Below the pieces are notes generated by a model. The model was not told the DNA's origin. It saw only the letters and a list, made by a program, of their open reading frames with translations, and did no database searches. A stretch of 64,000 nucleotides of DNA from Bog-756 sp963829235 (GTDB lineage Bacteria; Actinomycetota; Acidimicrobiia; Acidimicrobiales; RAAP-2), in the NCBI GenBank assembly GCA_963829235.1, contig CAWHIF010000004.1, positions 678,757 to 742,756 of the forward strand. The letters run 5' to 3'. This document shows positions 51,353 to 59,957 of this stretch, piece after piece; the stretch's first letter is position 1, and every line of letters begins with the position of its first letter. Position numbers and translations under genes: made by a program.

Positions 51353-51946
51353 ATGGAGACCGACGGGAACCTTCTCTCCCGACTCCGAGCCGGCGACGAG
51401 GAGGCGTTCGTGATGTTGGTCGGCCGTTACAACGGGTCCCTCCTCCGGCTGGCGCGCCTCTACGTTCCGAGTGAGGCCGTGGCCGAAGAAGCCGTCCAGG
51501 ACACCTGGATGGGCGTTGTCCGCGGAGTGGAGAGGTTCGAGGGTCGGTCGTCGTTCAAGACCTGGCTGTTCCGTATCCTCGTCAACCGGGCCCGAACGGC
51601 TGGTACGAGAGAGCACCGCGACCTGTCGCTCACCGGACACGAGCCTGCGGTAGATCCTTCACGTTTCGACCGCGCAGGGGCGTGGGCCGAACCTCTCGAA
51701 TCGTGGGAGGACGCCGACGACAGGTTGGTGGCGGCCACCTGGTCGAAGTGCCTGAGCGACGCCCTCGCGGACCTTCCTCCGAGGCAACGGGAGATCGTCA
51801 TCCTGCGTGACGTCGAGGGCCTTGCCAGTCACGACGTCTGCGACGTGCTGGGCATCAGCGAGGGGAACCAGCGAGTACTCTTGCACCGCGGCCGCAGTCG
51901 GCTCCGGTCCATGCTCGAGGTAGAGCTGGCCACGAGGGGTCGCTGA
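51353..51946 (+). CDS. ECF-type RNA polymerase sigma factor
   Basis: A 197-aa sigma-70 family factor with region 2 (LARLYVPSEAVAEEAVQDTWMGV and FEGRSSFKTWLFRILVNRA) and region 4 (LPPRQREIVILRDVEGLASHDVCDVLGIS) separated by an acidic linker. The ATG is fixed by a leaderless promoter. The stop is followed after 2 nt by the start of a zinc-finger anti-sigma gene. The divergent secreted propeller gene is an obvious candidate target, but I could not find a convincing ECF promoter. Confidence 0.93.
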   Translation: METDGNLLSRLRAGDEEAFVMLVGRYNGSLLRLARLYVPSEAVAEEAVQDTWMGVVRGVERFEGRSSFKTWLFRILVNRARTAGTREHRDLSLTGHEPAVDPSRFDRAGAWAEPLESWEDADDRLVAATWSKCLSDALADLPPRQREIVILRDVEGLASHDVCDVLGISEGNQRVLLHRGRSRLRSMLEVELATRGR

Positions 51947-51948
51947 TC

Positions 51949-52215
51949 ATGTTGCTACGACGCCGAGACGAGCTCGTGTGCCAGCAGGTCGTGGAGCTGG
52001 TCAACGACTACCTGGAGGACAACCTGTCGCGCTCCGACCGGCGGCGCTTCGAAGCCCACCTGCGCAAGTGTCCGAACTGCACCAACTACCTCGAGCAGAT
52101 GCGAGCCACCATCCGGGCCACCGGAACTCTCCACCCGGACGACCTGACACCGGAGGTCCGCCGGGAATTCGCCGACCTGTTCCGGCAGTGGCGGGAGGAC
52201 GAGGGACCGAGTTAG
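51949..52215 (+). CDS. zinc-finger (ZAS-type) anti-sigma factor, soluble
   Basis: An 88-aa protein with the HxxxCxxC zinc motif of anti-sigma factors (HLRKCPNC, about residue 38) after a helical segment VVELVNDYLEDNLSRSDRRRFEAH. A short C-terminal helix follows and no transmembrane segment, so it is a cytoplasmic anti-sigma of the kind that can respond to oxidation. The gene starts 2 nt after the sigma gene. Confidence 0.9.
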   Translation: MLLRRRDELVCQQVVELVNDYLEDNLSRSDRRRFEAHLRKCPNCTNYLEQMRATIRATGTLHPDDLTPEVRREFADLFRQWREDEGPS

Positions 52216-52251
52216 GAGGATCGCCGAACGGTGGTGGCGACCCGCCTGCTC

Positions 52252-53439
52252 TCAGCCGTCAGCTCCGAGGATGAGGCCGCTGGTGGGCACACCGGTACCG
52301 GCGGTGACCAGCACGTGCTCCACATCGGGGACCTGGTTGAACGACGTCCCCCGAACCTGGCGGACGCCCTCGGCGATGCCGTTCATCCCGTGGAGATAGG
52401 CCTCGCCCAACTGGCCGCCATGGGTGTTGACCGGTAGTCCCCCGCCGATCTCGATGTTCCCGTCCCGCACGAAGTCCTTGGCCTCCCCCTTGGCGCAGAA
52501 GCCGAGCTCTTCGAGCTGGTAGAGCACGTACGGGGTGAAGTGGTCATAGAGCACCGCCGTCTGGATTTCGGCCGGCGAAAGACCCGACGTCTGCCACAAC
52601 TGCCGGGCCACCGAGGCCATCTCGCCCAACCCGCAGAGGTCGTCGTAGTAGTAGGAGGTCATCATCTCCTGGCCGGGGCCGGCGCCTTGCGCCGCGGCCT
52701 CGATGACCGCGGGGCTACTCGGCAGGTCCCTCGCCCGTTCGAGGGAGGTGACGACCAGCGCCTGGCCCCCGTCTGTCTCCTGGCAGCAGTCGAGCAGGTG
52801 GAGCGGTTCGACGATCCACCGCGACGCCTGATGGTCCTCGAGGGTGATCGGCTTCTCGAAGAACCAGGCCTTGGGGTTGGTGGCGGCGTGCCGGCGATCG
52901 GCGACGGCCACCCGTCCCAGGTCCTCCGACGTGGCGCCGGTGATGTGCAGGTAGCGCTGGGCGGCCATCGCCACCCACTGCGCCGGCGTCAACAACCCGA
53001 ACGGCGCGTACCAGGCGAAGTTGGCCGTCTCGGCATTGGGGATGGGAGGGCGATTCTGGACGCCGGCACCGAACCGGTTCCCCGAACGCTCGTTGAACGC
53101 GCGGTAGCAGACCACGACATCGGCGACGCCGGAGGCCACGGCCATGGCCGCCTGCTGGATGGTGCCGCACCCGGCCCCGCCGCCGTAGTGGATGCGGCTG
53201 AAGAACGTCAGCTCGCCGATGCCCAGGCTCCTCGCGATCTCGATCTCCGGGTTGGTGTCGGAGCTGAAGGTCACCAATCCGTCGACCTCGGCCGGTTCGA
53301 TGCCGGCGTCACGGAGGGCGAGGTCGACCGCCTCCACGGCCAGGCGGAGCTCGCTGCGCCCCGACTCCTTGGAGAACTCGGTGGCTCCGATGCCCACGAT
53401 GGCCGTGTCGCCGGTGAACGAATGCCGGTCGCCGCTCAT
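52252..53439 (-). CDS. ltp2: Ltp2-like steroid aldolase / thiolase-fold protein
   Basis: A 395-aa thiolase-superfamily protein of the lipid-transfer type. It starts TAIVGIGATEFSKESGRSE and contains IHYGGGAGCGTIQQAAMAVASG and the C-terminal NTHGGQLGEAYLHGMNGI segment. In mycobacteria Ltp2 is the retro-aldolase that releases propionyl-CoA from the last sterol side-chain intermediate, in complex with the DUF35 domain of ChsH2. Here the gene is last in a five-gene set with 1-4 bp overlaps that includes ChsH1- and ChsH2-like genes, which strongly supports the assignment. Confidence 0.85.
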   Translation of the reverse strand: MSGDRHSFTGDTAIVGIGATEFSKESGRSELRLAVEAVDLALRDAGIEPAEVDGLVTFSSDTNPEIEIARSLGIGELTFFSRIHYGGGAGCGTIQQAAMAVASGVADVVVCYRAFNERSGNRFGAGVQNRPPIPNAETANFAWYAPFGLLTPAQWVAMAAQRYLHITGATSEDLGRVAVADRRHAATNPKAWFFEKPITLEDHQASRWIVEPLHLLDCCQETDGGQALVVTSLERARDLPSSPAVIEAAAQGAGPGQEMMTSYYYDDLCGLGEMASVARQLWQTSGLSPAEIQTAVLYDHFTPYVLYQLEELGFCAKGEAKDFVRDGNIEIGGGLPVNTHGGQLGEAYLHGMNGIAEGVRQVRGTSFNQVPDVEHVLVTAGTGVPTSGLILGADG

Positions 53440-53957
53440 CGGGCCGACCCGTTGGTCCCGGCCGAGCCCGCCGGACTGGCCGGCCCTGACGGACCGGACG
53501 GGAGGAGCAGACGGACCGTTCCCGTGACGTGGTCCCCGAGGCTGTTGGCCCCGCGCACGGTGACCTCGACGGCTCCCCGGCCGTCGTCGGCAACCGATTC
53601 GTCCCTGGCCGTCACCGAACCGGTCAGCCTCATGGTGTCGTCGGGGTAGTTGGGAGCGCCCAGGCGGATGTTGACATCGGTGATCACCGTGCCGGGCCCC
53701 GCCCAGTCGGTCACATAGCGTCCGACGATCCCGTTGGTCGAGAGGATGTTCATGAAGATGTCCTTCGACCCCCGCTCCGCGGCCAGCACCGAGTCGTGGT
53801 GGACGTCCTGGTAGTCGCGGGAGGCGATGGCCGTGGACACGATGAGGGTGCGGGTCAGGGGCAGGGCCAGCTCGGGCAGCGCATCGCCCACCGAGACGTC
53901 CTCGAATCTGAGCGTCGTCGTATAGGCGGCGCCGGCGACCCCTGTCTTCGCGCTCAT
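53436..53957 (-). CDS. chsH1: ChsH1-like MaoC enoyl-CoA hydratase subunit
   Basis: A 173-aa MaoC-like hotdog protein. The hydratase-like segment STAIASRDYQDVHHDSVLAAERG (about residue 40) contains the Asp and His of the R-hydratase motif. The C-terminal ~15 residues are Ser/Gly/Pro-rich. In M. tuberculosis ChsH1 and ChsH2 form a heterotetrameric hydratase for the three-carbon steroid side chain. ATG at 53957 overlaps the preceding dehydrogenase stop (ATGA), and the stop overlaps ltp2. Confidence 0.87.
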   Translation of the reverse strand: MSAKTGVAGAAYTTTLRFEDVSVGDALPELALPLTRTLIVSTAIASRDYQDVHHDSVLAAERGSKDIFMNILSTNGIVGRYVTDWAGPGTVITDVNIRLGAPNYPDDTMRLTGSVTARDESVADDGRGAVEVTVRGANSLGDHVTGTVRLLLPSGPSGPASPAGSAGTNGSAR

Positions 53958-55114
53958 ACCGCCACCGGCCTTCCGGCCCGCAACTCGCCGATCAGCTGGC
54001 GCCCCAGCCGGGCCAGTTGGCCGCTCGGAGGTCCGAGCTGCAGCTCGATCTGCTTGCCCCACAGGAAGTAGCGGTGGATGGGGTAGGAGATGTCGGCACC
54101 CATCCCTCCGTGGAGATGCTGGGTGGCGAACACCGCCCGCTGGCCGGCCTCTGCCGCGAACCACGAGGCCACGCTGATGGCGAGCTCGGCATCCAGTCCG
54201 TGGTCGAGGCGCCATGCCGCCTGCCACATGGTGACCCGGATCGACTCGGTGTCGATGGCCGCGTCAGCCGCCCGAAGCATCGTCCCCTGGAAGGTCGACA
54301 GCGGACGGCCGAACTGCTCGCGCGTGTTGAGGTAGGCGGCCGTCTGGGCCACCGCGGCCTCGGTCACCCCCACCTGTAGGGCGCAGAGGCCGGTCCAGGC
54401 CCGGTTGAGCATCCATGTCACCACTTCGTGCCCGCGCCCCGGATCCCCGGCGGCCAGGAGCTCGTCGGGGCCGACCTTCACCCCCTCCAGACGGACGTGG
54501 GGATGGATCTCGCGATTGGTGGTGAAGGCCCGCTCCATGGTGACCCCTGCGGCGGCCGGGTCCACCACGGCGACGATCACGCCGTCGTCCAGAGCCGCCG
54601 GGATCAACACCCGATCGGCGACGTGGGCGGCGGGCACGGCGAAGGCGGTCCCCGTCAGGATCACGCCGTCCGGACCGGAGGTTGCCGACACCGAAGGCCG
54701 GCCGGGGCCTCCGAGCGAGATGTCACCGGCCACATCGACCAGCGCGGCGGTGAGCACCGTCTCCCCGCTCGCCACCCCGGGAAGCACGGCGGCGCGCAGC
54801 GCCTCGCTCCCGAACTGGGCGATGGGCATGGACCCGAGCGCCACGGTCGCCCACAGCGGCACCGGCGCCACCGTTCGGCCCTGGGCCTCGAGGACCAGGG
54901 CCAGCGCCACCATGCCGAACCCGCCGCCGCCGTAGGCCTCGGGGACGGTGAGCCCGAGCAGGTCGGCCTTGGCCAACTCCGCCCACAGCTCGCGATCGAT
55001 GCGGTCCTCGCCGGCCTCGACCTCCTGGACCCGCTCGGGCGTGCTCAACCCGGCGAACAGGCCCTCGGCGGTTTCCTGGATGGCCCGCTCCTCCTCGTCG
55101 AACGTGAAGTCCAT
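53954..55114 (-). CDS. FadE28/ChsE1-like acyl-CoA dehydrogenase subunit
   Basis: A 386-aa acyl-CoA dehydrogenase fold, starting MDFTFDEEERAIQETAEGLF. It has LGLTVPEAYGGGGFGM, a reduced flavin region (VSGETVLTAALVDVAGD) and C-terminal FGRPLSTFQGTMLRAAD and ATQHLHGGMGADISYPIHRYF. The weakly conserved CoA/FAD segment fits one half of an alpha2beta2 dehydrogenase such as ChsE1-ChsE2. The ATG overlaps the chsH2 stop by one base (TGATG), which fixes the start although the frame is open upstream. Confidence 0.85.
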   Translation of the reverse strand: MDFTFDEEERAIQETAEGLFAGLSTPERVQEVEAGEDRIDRELWAELAKADLLGLTVPEAYGGGGFGMVALALVLEAQGRTVAPVPLWATVALGSMPIAQFGSEALRAAVLPGVASGETVLTAALVDVAGDISLGGPGRPSVSATSGPDGVILTGTAFAVPAAHVADRVLIPAALDDGVIVAVVDPAAAGVTMERAFTTNREIHPHVRLEGVKVGPDELLAAGDPGRGHEVVTWMLNRAWTGLCALQVGVTEAAVAQTAAYLNTREQFGRPLSTFQGTMLRAADAAIDTESIRVTMWQAAWRLDHGLDAELAISVASWFAAEAGQRAVFATQHLHGGMGADISYPIHRYFLWGKQIELQLGPPSGQLARLGRQLIGELRAGRPVAV

Positions 55115-56157
55115 CAGCTCTTCCTCGTCTCTTTGGTCGCCGGGCGGAACACCGGCAGTGTCAGGTCCTCGTCGAATTCCACGAAGTCGGCCACCACCGG
55201 CAAGCCGATGGCCATCTCCGCGGGGCTGATGCCGCTCACGTTGGCCACCAGCCTGGTCCCTTCCTCGAGCTCGACCAGCGCCACCACCAACGGGTAGTCG
55301 AAGGCGGGGACCTGGGGATAGTGGTTGACCACGAAGCTGTAGATCGTCCCCCGGCCCGAGGCGGTGGCCGCGTCCCATTCGAACGAGCGGCAGTTGGCAC
55401 ACGAGGGGCGGGGTGGGTGGCGGAGGGTGCCGCAATTCATGCACCGCTGGATGAGGAGCTCGTGCCGCTTCGCGCCCTCGAAGAAGAAGCTGTTGTCCTG
55501 GGTGAGTGCGGGGCGGGGGCGCTTCGGACGGTCAGTGGCATCCGGTGGTGATTCGCCGGCCGGCGTCTTCGGTCGCGGCTTGAACTTGAGGATCCGGAAC
55601 CGCATGGTGGCCACCAGTTCGCCGTGCTGATCGGTGAACTCCAGGCGGGTGGTGATGAAGTGGCCTGCGCCGAGTCCCGTGGCCTTCTCCCCGGACACCT
55701 CGTCGATGATCGAGCTGGCCTCGAGGTGGTCGCCGGGCACCAGCGGACGCACGTAGTGCTGGTCGCAGTTGGTGGCCACCACGGAGGTGAACCCGGCCTC
55801 GTCGAGCAGGCCCATCAGGTTGTCGCTGGGCGAGTCGGCGCTCACCTCGCCGGCGGAGCGGGCCCGGTCGGACTCCAGCGAGGCACGCAGTCCGCGCATG
55901 ATCCAGGCCTGGAGCATGGTGGGAGGGGCGATGATGCCCGGAAACCCGGCGTCACGTGCCGCGTCGTCGTCGACGTACACCGGGTTGTGGTCGCCCATGG
56001 CCTCCACCCAATGCCGGATCATCGGGAGGTTGACCGGATCCTGTCCCCTTGTGGCCACCCCTGTGGCCATCCCCACGAACGCCTGCAGCTGGTCGTCGAG
56101 GGCCGTCCCGCCGGAGGCCGGTCCGGATGTTCCTGGCGCTGCCGTCGACGAGCTCAC
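55114..56157 (-). CDS. chsH2: ChsH2-like protein: MaoC hydratase fused to DUF35 OB-fold
   Basis: A 347-aa two-domain protein. Residues ~20-190 are a MaoC-like hotdog (HWVEAMGDHNPVYVDDDAA). Residues ~215-345 are a DUF35 domain with a rubredoxin-like zinc knuckle (CMNCGTLRHPPRPSCANC) and an OB-fold. This is the architecture of ChsH2, whose MaoC half pairs with ChsH1 and whose DUF35 half binds Ltp2. The GTG start overlaps the upstream dehydrogenase stop as GTGA. A Pro/Lys/Arg-rich linker joins the domains. Confidence 0.9.
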   Translation of the reverse strand: MSSSTAAPGTSGPASGGTALDDQLQAFVGMATGVATRGQDPVNLPMIRHWVEAMGDHNPVYVDDDAARDAGFPGIIAPPTMLQAWIMRGLRASLESDRARSAGEVSADSPSDNLMGLLDEAGFTSVVATNCDQHYVRPLVPGDHLEASSIIDEVSGEKATGLGAGHFITTRLEFTDQHGELVATMRFRILKFKPRPKTPAGESPPDATDRPKRPRPALTQDNSFFFEGAKRHELLIQRCMNCGTLRHPPRPSCANCRSFEWDAATASGRGTIYSFVVNHYPQVPAFDYPLVVALVELEEGTRLVANVSGISPAEMAIGLPVVADFVEFDEDLTLPVFRPATKETRKS

Positions 56158-57314
56158 CGCGACGACCGTTTCATACCCAGGCCGGCCATGGCCAGGATCT
56201 CGCGCTGCACCTCGTTCACCCCACCGCCGAAGGTGTTGATCTGGGCCTGGCGGCCGGCACGCTCGAGTTCACCGTGGAGCACCGCCCCGGGAGATCCCGG
56301 GCTGAGGTAGCCGCCGGCCCCGACCACCCCGAGGAGGCGCCGGTAGATCTCGACGGCCGACTCGGTGCCGAACACCTTGACCGCCGACGAGTCGGCCGGA
56401 CCGAGGGTGTCGTCCGCCACCTTCGCGGTCATGCGCCAGTTGAGCAGCTTCTGGGCTTCGAGGAGGGCATAGGTCTTGGCCAGGTCGGCCTGCACCCATC
56501 CGACATCGGCCATGTCGTGCTCGACCACCCACTCGGCGGCCTCGACCCACAGGCGTTGGGAGAGGGCGCTGACAGCGGCCAGACCCACGCGCTCGTGGTT
56601 GAGCTGGCCGGTGATCAGGCGCCACCCCTCGTTCAGCTGCCCGACCAGGGCCGTGCGAGGAACGCGCACGTTGTCGTAGTAGGAGGCGGTCGTGGCCACG
56701 CCGCCCACGGTGACCAGCGGGGTGCAGGAGAAGCCCGGCGCGGAGGTGGGCACGAGGAAGATGGAGATCCCCTTGTGCTTGGGCGCGTCGGGATCGGTAC
56801 GGGTGGCCAGCCAGATGTAGTCGGCCTGGTCGGCACCGCTGGTGAAGATCTTGTTCCCGTTGATGGTCCATTCGTCCCCGTCCAGCACGGCGCGCGTGCG
56901 CAGCGAAGCCAGGTCGGTGCCGGCGCTGGGCTCGGTGTAGCCGATGGCGAAGTTGATCTCGCCGGCCAGGATCCCCGACAGGAAGAAGCTCTTCTGCTCG
57001 TCGGTCCCGAACCGCATGATCATCGGACCCACGGTGTTGAGGGTGACGAACGGGAACGGGGCCCGGGCCCGTTGCACCTCGGTGAAGAAGATGAATTGAT
57101 CCGAGGTCGGGCGGCCCTGTCCGCCGAACTCCTTGGGCCAGCCGATTCCGAGCCAACCGTCCTTCCCCATTCGCCGGACCAGTGACCGGAACACCTCACC
57201 GCCCTCGGTCTGGGCATCGAGGGCCTGGCGGACGTCATCGGTGAGGAGCTCGGCGAAGTACGCCCGGAGCTCCTCGCGGAGGGCCAGCTGCTCAGAAGTC
57301 TCTTCGAGGTGCAT
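56154..57314 (-). CDS. FadE29/ChsE2-like acyl-CoA dehydrogenase subunit
   Basis: A 386-aa dehydrogenase, the same length as mycobacterial FadE29. It has WLGIGWPKEFGGQGR, the canonical flavin loop FAIGYTEPSAGTDLASL, NGNKIFTSGADQADYIWLATRT and the C-terminal NTFGGGVNEVQREILAMAGLG. It would act with the FadE28-like protein to desaturate the three-carbon steroid side-chain CoA ester. It is the first gene of the operon. ATG at 57314 is preferred (GGAGGG 10 nt upstream); a GTG six codons earlier overlaps that site. Confidence 0.88.
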   Translation of the reverse strand: MHLEETSEQLALREELRAYFAELLTDDVRQALDAQTEGGEVFRSLVRRMGKDGWLGIGWPKEFGGQGRPTSDQFIFFTEVQRARAPFPFVTLNTVGPMIMRFGTDEQKSFFLSGILAGEINFAIGYTEPSAGTDLASLRTRAVLDGDEWTINGNKIFTSGADQADYIWLATRTDPDAPKHKGISIFLVPTSAPGFSCTPLVTVGGVATTASYYDNVRVPRTALVGQLNEGWRLITGQLNHERVGLAAVSALSQRLWVEAAEWVVEHDMADVGWVQADLAKTYALLEAQKLLNWRMTAKVADDTLGPADSSAVKVFGTESAVEIYRRLLGVVGAGGYLSPGSPGAVLHGELERAGRQAQINTFGGGVNEVQREILAMAGLGMKRSSR

Positions 57315-57643
57315 GACGTGTGATCCCTCCACTCAGGACTGCGGTGTCCGTCGGTCTTCCATGGCTCCGGTGGCCTTCGGTCTGGCGCAGCCACCACGCC
57401 GGTGGTCGCTGCAACGGGAGCGGAAGACCAATCGTGGCCCCGGGCAACGACTGCCCAGACAACCCCTTGACCCCCTGCACCGCATCACCTTGATTTGTCA
57501 GCGCCGGTGGAGCCACGGATGTCGTGGAACCGCTGCCGCTGGCCTATGATAACTGATACACGTTCTAGAAACGTCATCGACACCGAGGGTCGCCAAGCCG
57601 CCGTCGTGAGGCGACGACCAGCACCGACTACGGGGGAGACACC
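57315..57643. other. divergent control region of the igr-like operon and the P450 gene
   Basis: A 329-bp gap with a plus-strand -10 box TATGAT (57545-57550), a KstR-like site overlapping the expected P450 transcription start, and a near-palindrome ACGTTCTAGAAACGT (57560-57574). No gene is supported. Confidence 0.6.
57554..57567. promoter_or_regulatory. KstR-like operator before the P450 gene (7 of 8 positions)
   Basis: TGATACACGTTCTA differs from TNNAACNNGTTNNA at one fixed base (TAC for AAC). It lies 4 nt after the TATGAT -10 box, so binding would block transcription of the P450 gene and could also affect the divergent operon. Confidence 0.5.
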
Positions 57644-58873
57644 ATGGAAGTTACGGACATCGACCTGTGTGATCCCGCCAATTTCGTGGACGGAGTCCCC
57701 TTCGAGTGGTTCGCCTACCTCCGGCGGGAATCCCCGGTCCAGTGGCATCCCGACCCCGAGGGGTTCGCCGATGGGTTCTGGTCGGTGACCCGGTTCGACG
57801 ACTGCGTGGGCGTCAATCGCGATTACGAGCATTTCTCCTCCTACCGGTCGGCGGCGCTCTTCCACGACATGGACGATGAGGCGCTGGCCCAGCAGCGGAT
57901 GATGATGCTGAACATGGACCCGCCGATGCACACCCGGTACCGCCGACTGGTCAACAAGGGATTCACCCCGCGGATGATCCGGGACCTCGAGGCCAAGGTG
58001 GTGGCATCGGCCGACACCATCGTCGACACCGTCTGCGAGTCGGGCTCCGCCGACTTCGTGGAGCAGATCTCCGCCGAGCTCCCCCTGCAGGTCATCGCCG
58101 ACCTGATGGGGGTGCCCCAGGAGGACCGCCACCTCGTGTTCGACTGGTCCAACAAGATGATCGGCTCCGACGATCCCGAGTACCAGGTCAGCGTTGACGC
58201 ACCCGCCCAGGCGTCGATGGAGCTGTTCGCCTACGCCGACGAGCTGTGCGCCAAGAAGCGTCTCGATCCGCACCAGGACCTGTTCAGTGTGCTCACCCAG
58301 GCGGACATCGATGGTGACCAGCTCTCACAACTCGAACTCGACCTCTTCTTCCTGTTGCTGGCCGTGGCCGGCAACGAGACCACCCGCAACCTCATCTCGG
58401 GCGCGATGGTGGCCTTCTTCGACCATCCCGAGCAGTGGGAGCGTCTGAAGGCCGACCGGTCGCTCCTGCCCACCGCGGTCGAGGAGATGCTGCGCTACGT
58501 CTCCCCGGTCATGCATTTCCGCCGGACAGCCACCTCCGACGTGATGATCGGCGACCAACAGGTCGCCGAAGGGGACAAGGTCATCTTCTGGCACATCTCG
58601 GCCAATCGTGACGAATCGGTCTTCACCGATCCGAATTCGTTCGACGTCGGGCGGTCGCCGAACAACCACATGGCCTTCGGCGGTGGGGGTCCCCACTTCT
58701 GCCTGGGGGCCAACCTGGCCCGCATGGAGATCCGGGTGATGTTCGACCGCCTCCTCGACCGGGTGCCGGACATCCGGCTCGACGGCAGAGTGGAGCGGCT
58801 CCGTTCCAACTTCATCAACGGCGTGAAGCACATCCCGGTGGCCTTCGCCCCCTCGGCCCCGGTCGGTCGCTGA
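57644..58873 (+). CDS. cytochrome P450, CYP125-like
   Basis: A 409-aa soluble bacterial P450. The I-helix oxygen motif is AVAGNETTRN (about residue 242), ExxR is in VEEMLRYVSP, and the heme loop is FGGGGPHFCLGANLAR with the Cys ligand at about residue 350. The segments LMGVPQEDRHLVFDWSN, DDPEY and the C-terminal ERLRSNFINGVKHIPV are strongly reminiscent of CYP125/CYP142, the sterol C26/27 hydroxylases that start side-chain degradation. The position opposite the igr-like operon matches the cyp125 location in mycobacteria. ATG at 57644 follows GGGGGAG with a 5-nt spacer. Confidence 0.9.
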   Translation: MEVTDIDLCDPANFVDGVPFEWFAYLRRESPVQWHPDPEGFADGFWSVTRFDDCVGVNRDYEHFSSYRSAALFHDMDDEALAQQRMMMLNMDPPMHTRYRRLVNKGFTPRMIRDLEAKVVASADTIVDTVCESGSADFVEQISAELPLQVIADLMGVPQEDRHLVFDWSNKMIGSDDPEYQVSVDAPAQASMELFAYADELCAKKRLDPHQDLFSVLTQADIDGDQLSQLELDLFFLLLAVAGNETTRNLISGAMVAFFDHPEQWERLKADRSLLPTAVEEMLRYVSPVMHFRRTATSDVMIGDQQVAEGDKVIFWHISANRDESVFTDPNSFDVGRSPNNHMAFGGGGPHFCLGANLARMEIRVMFDRLLDRVPDIRLDGRVERLRSNFINGVKHIPVAFAPSAPVGR

Positions 58874-58921
58874 GCCGGCCCGTCGCTCACGCCCGCCCGC
58901 CTTCCAGAAAGCGGACGCCAC

Positions 58922-59815
58922 ATGCGTTTCCACCTCGCAGTCACCTTCCTCCCGGTCGACGAGATCGTCTCGCTGACGACGGCGGCCGATCAGATGGGCT
59001 ACTCGGGGATCTACTTCTCGGACCATCTGTTCAACCCGCGGGACCTCAAGTCGCGCTACACGTACTCCAAGGCACCGGACGGCGCCCCCTTCTGGGAGAA
59101 GGAGACCGAATGGCCCGATCCGATGTGCCTCATCTCCTCGCTGTCGGCAGTCACCACCAACGTGACCTTCACCACCGGTATCTACATCGCACCGGTCCGT
59201 GACCTGATCACGGTGGCCAAGTCGGTCGGCACCGCGGCCGTCCTGTCCCACGACCGGGTCCGGCTGGGGGTGGGCGTGGGCTGGTGCGAGGAGGAGTTCG
59301 TCCAGACCGGTCAGGACTTCCACACCCGCGGCAAACGGCTGAACGACATGATCCCCGCGCTCCGTGCCCTGTGGGCGGGCGGGTGGGTCGAATACCACGG
59401 CACCCACTACGACGTGCCGCCCTGCCAGATGAACCCCTCGCCGAAGCTGCCGGTGCCGATCCTGGGCGGTGGGGACTCCGACGCCGCGCTGCGGCGGGCC
59501 TCCACCCTGTGCGACGGATGGATCAACACCGGCGCCGCCCTCCCCGACGAAGCCTTCGCCCAGGCCGGGAAGATCATGGACGTCCTCAAGCAGGCGGGGC
59601 GGCAGAACGAGCCGTTCTCCGTTTACCTGGCCGTCCGGGCCTTCCCCGACCTCGACCTGTACCGCCGTCTCGAGGACGCCGGGGTGACCGACCTCCTGTG
59701 TGCGCCGTGGATGGCCGTCGAGGCCACCGAGCACGACACGCCCGAGTCGATCCACGACGCGCGGGTGGCCATGTGCGAGCAGTTCGCCGAGCACATCATC
59801 GGGCCCATGGGCTGA
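58922..59815 (+). CDS. F420/flavin-dependent LLM-class oxidoreductase
   Basis: A 297-aa luciferase-like TIM barrel. Diagnostic segments are AADQMGYSGIYFSDHLF, TNVTFTTGIYIAPVRD, LGVGVGWCEEEFVQTGQDF and the phosphate-binding VPILGGGDSDAALRRAS. The short form of about 300 aa is typical of F420-dependent members. It follows the P450 gene by 48 bp and may be co-transcribed with it. A redox step on sterol intermediates is possible but unproved. Confidence 0.85.
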   Translation: MRFHLAVTFLPVDEIVSLTTAADQMGYSGIYFSDHLFNPRDLKSRYTYSKAPDGAPFWEKETEWPDPMCLISSLSAVTTNVTFTTGIYIAPVRDLITVAKSVGTAAVLSHDRVRLGVGVGWCEEEFVQTGQDFHTRGKRLNDMIPALRALWAGGWVEYHGTHYDVPPCQMNPSPKLPVPILGGGDSDAALRRASTLCDGWINTGAALPDEAFAQAGKIMDVLKQAGRQNEPFSVYLAVRAFPDLDLYRRLEDAGVTDLLCAPWMAVEATEHDTPESIHDARVAMCEQFAEHIIGPMG

Positions 59816-59957
59816 GCCCGGTGCCGGGCCGGGCACAGGCCAGGCACGGAGTGGCCGGCGTCACCTGGCCATCACATGGCAATGGGAGGAAGCCCCAGGT
59901 CTGCATGGCCGGTTGCAGGATGAGGATCGATTGTGCCCATTGAATACGCCCATCCTC

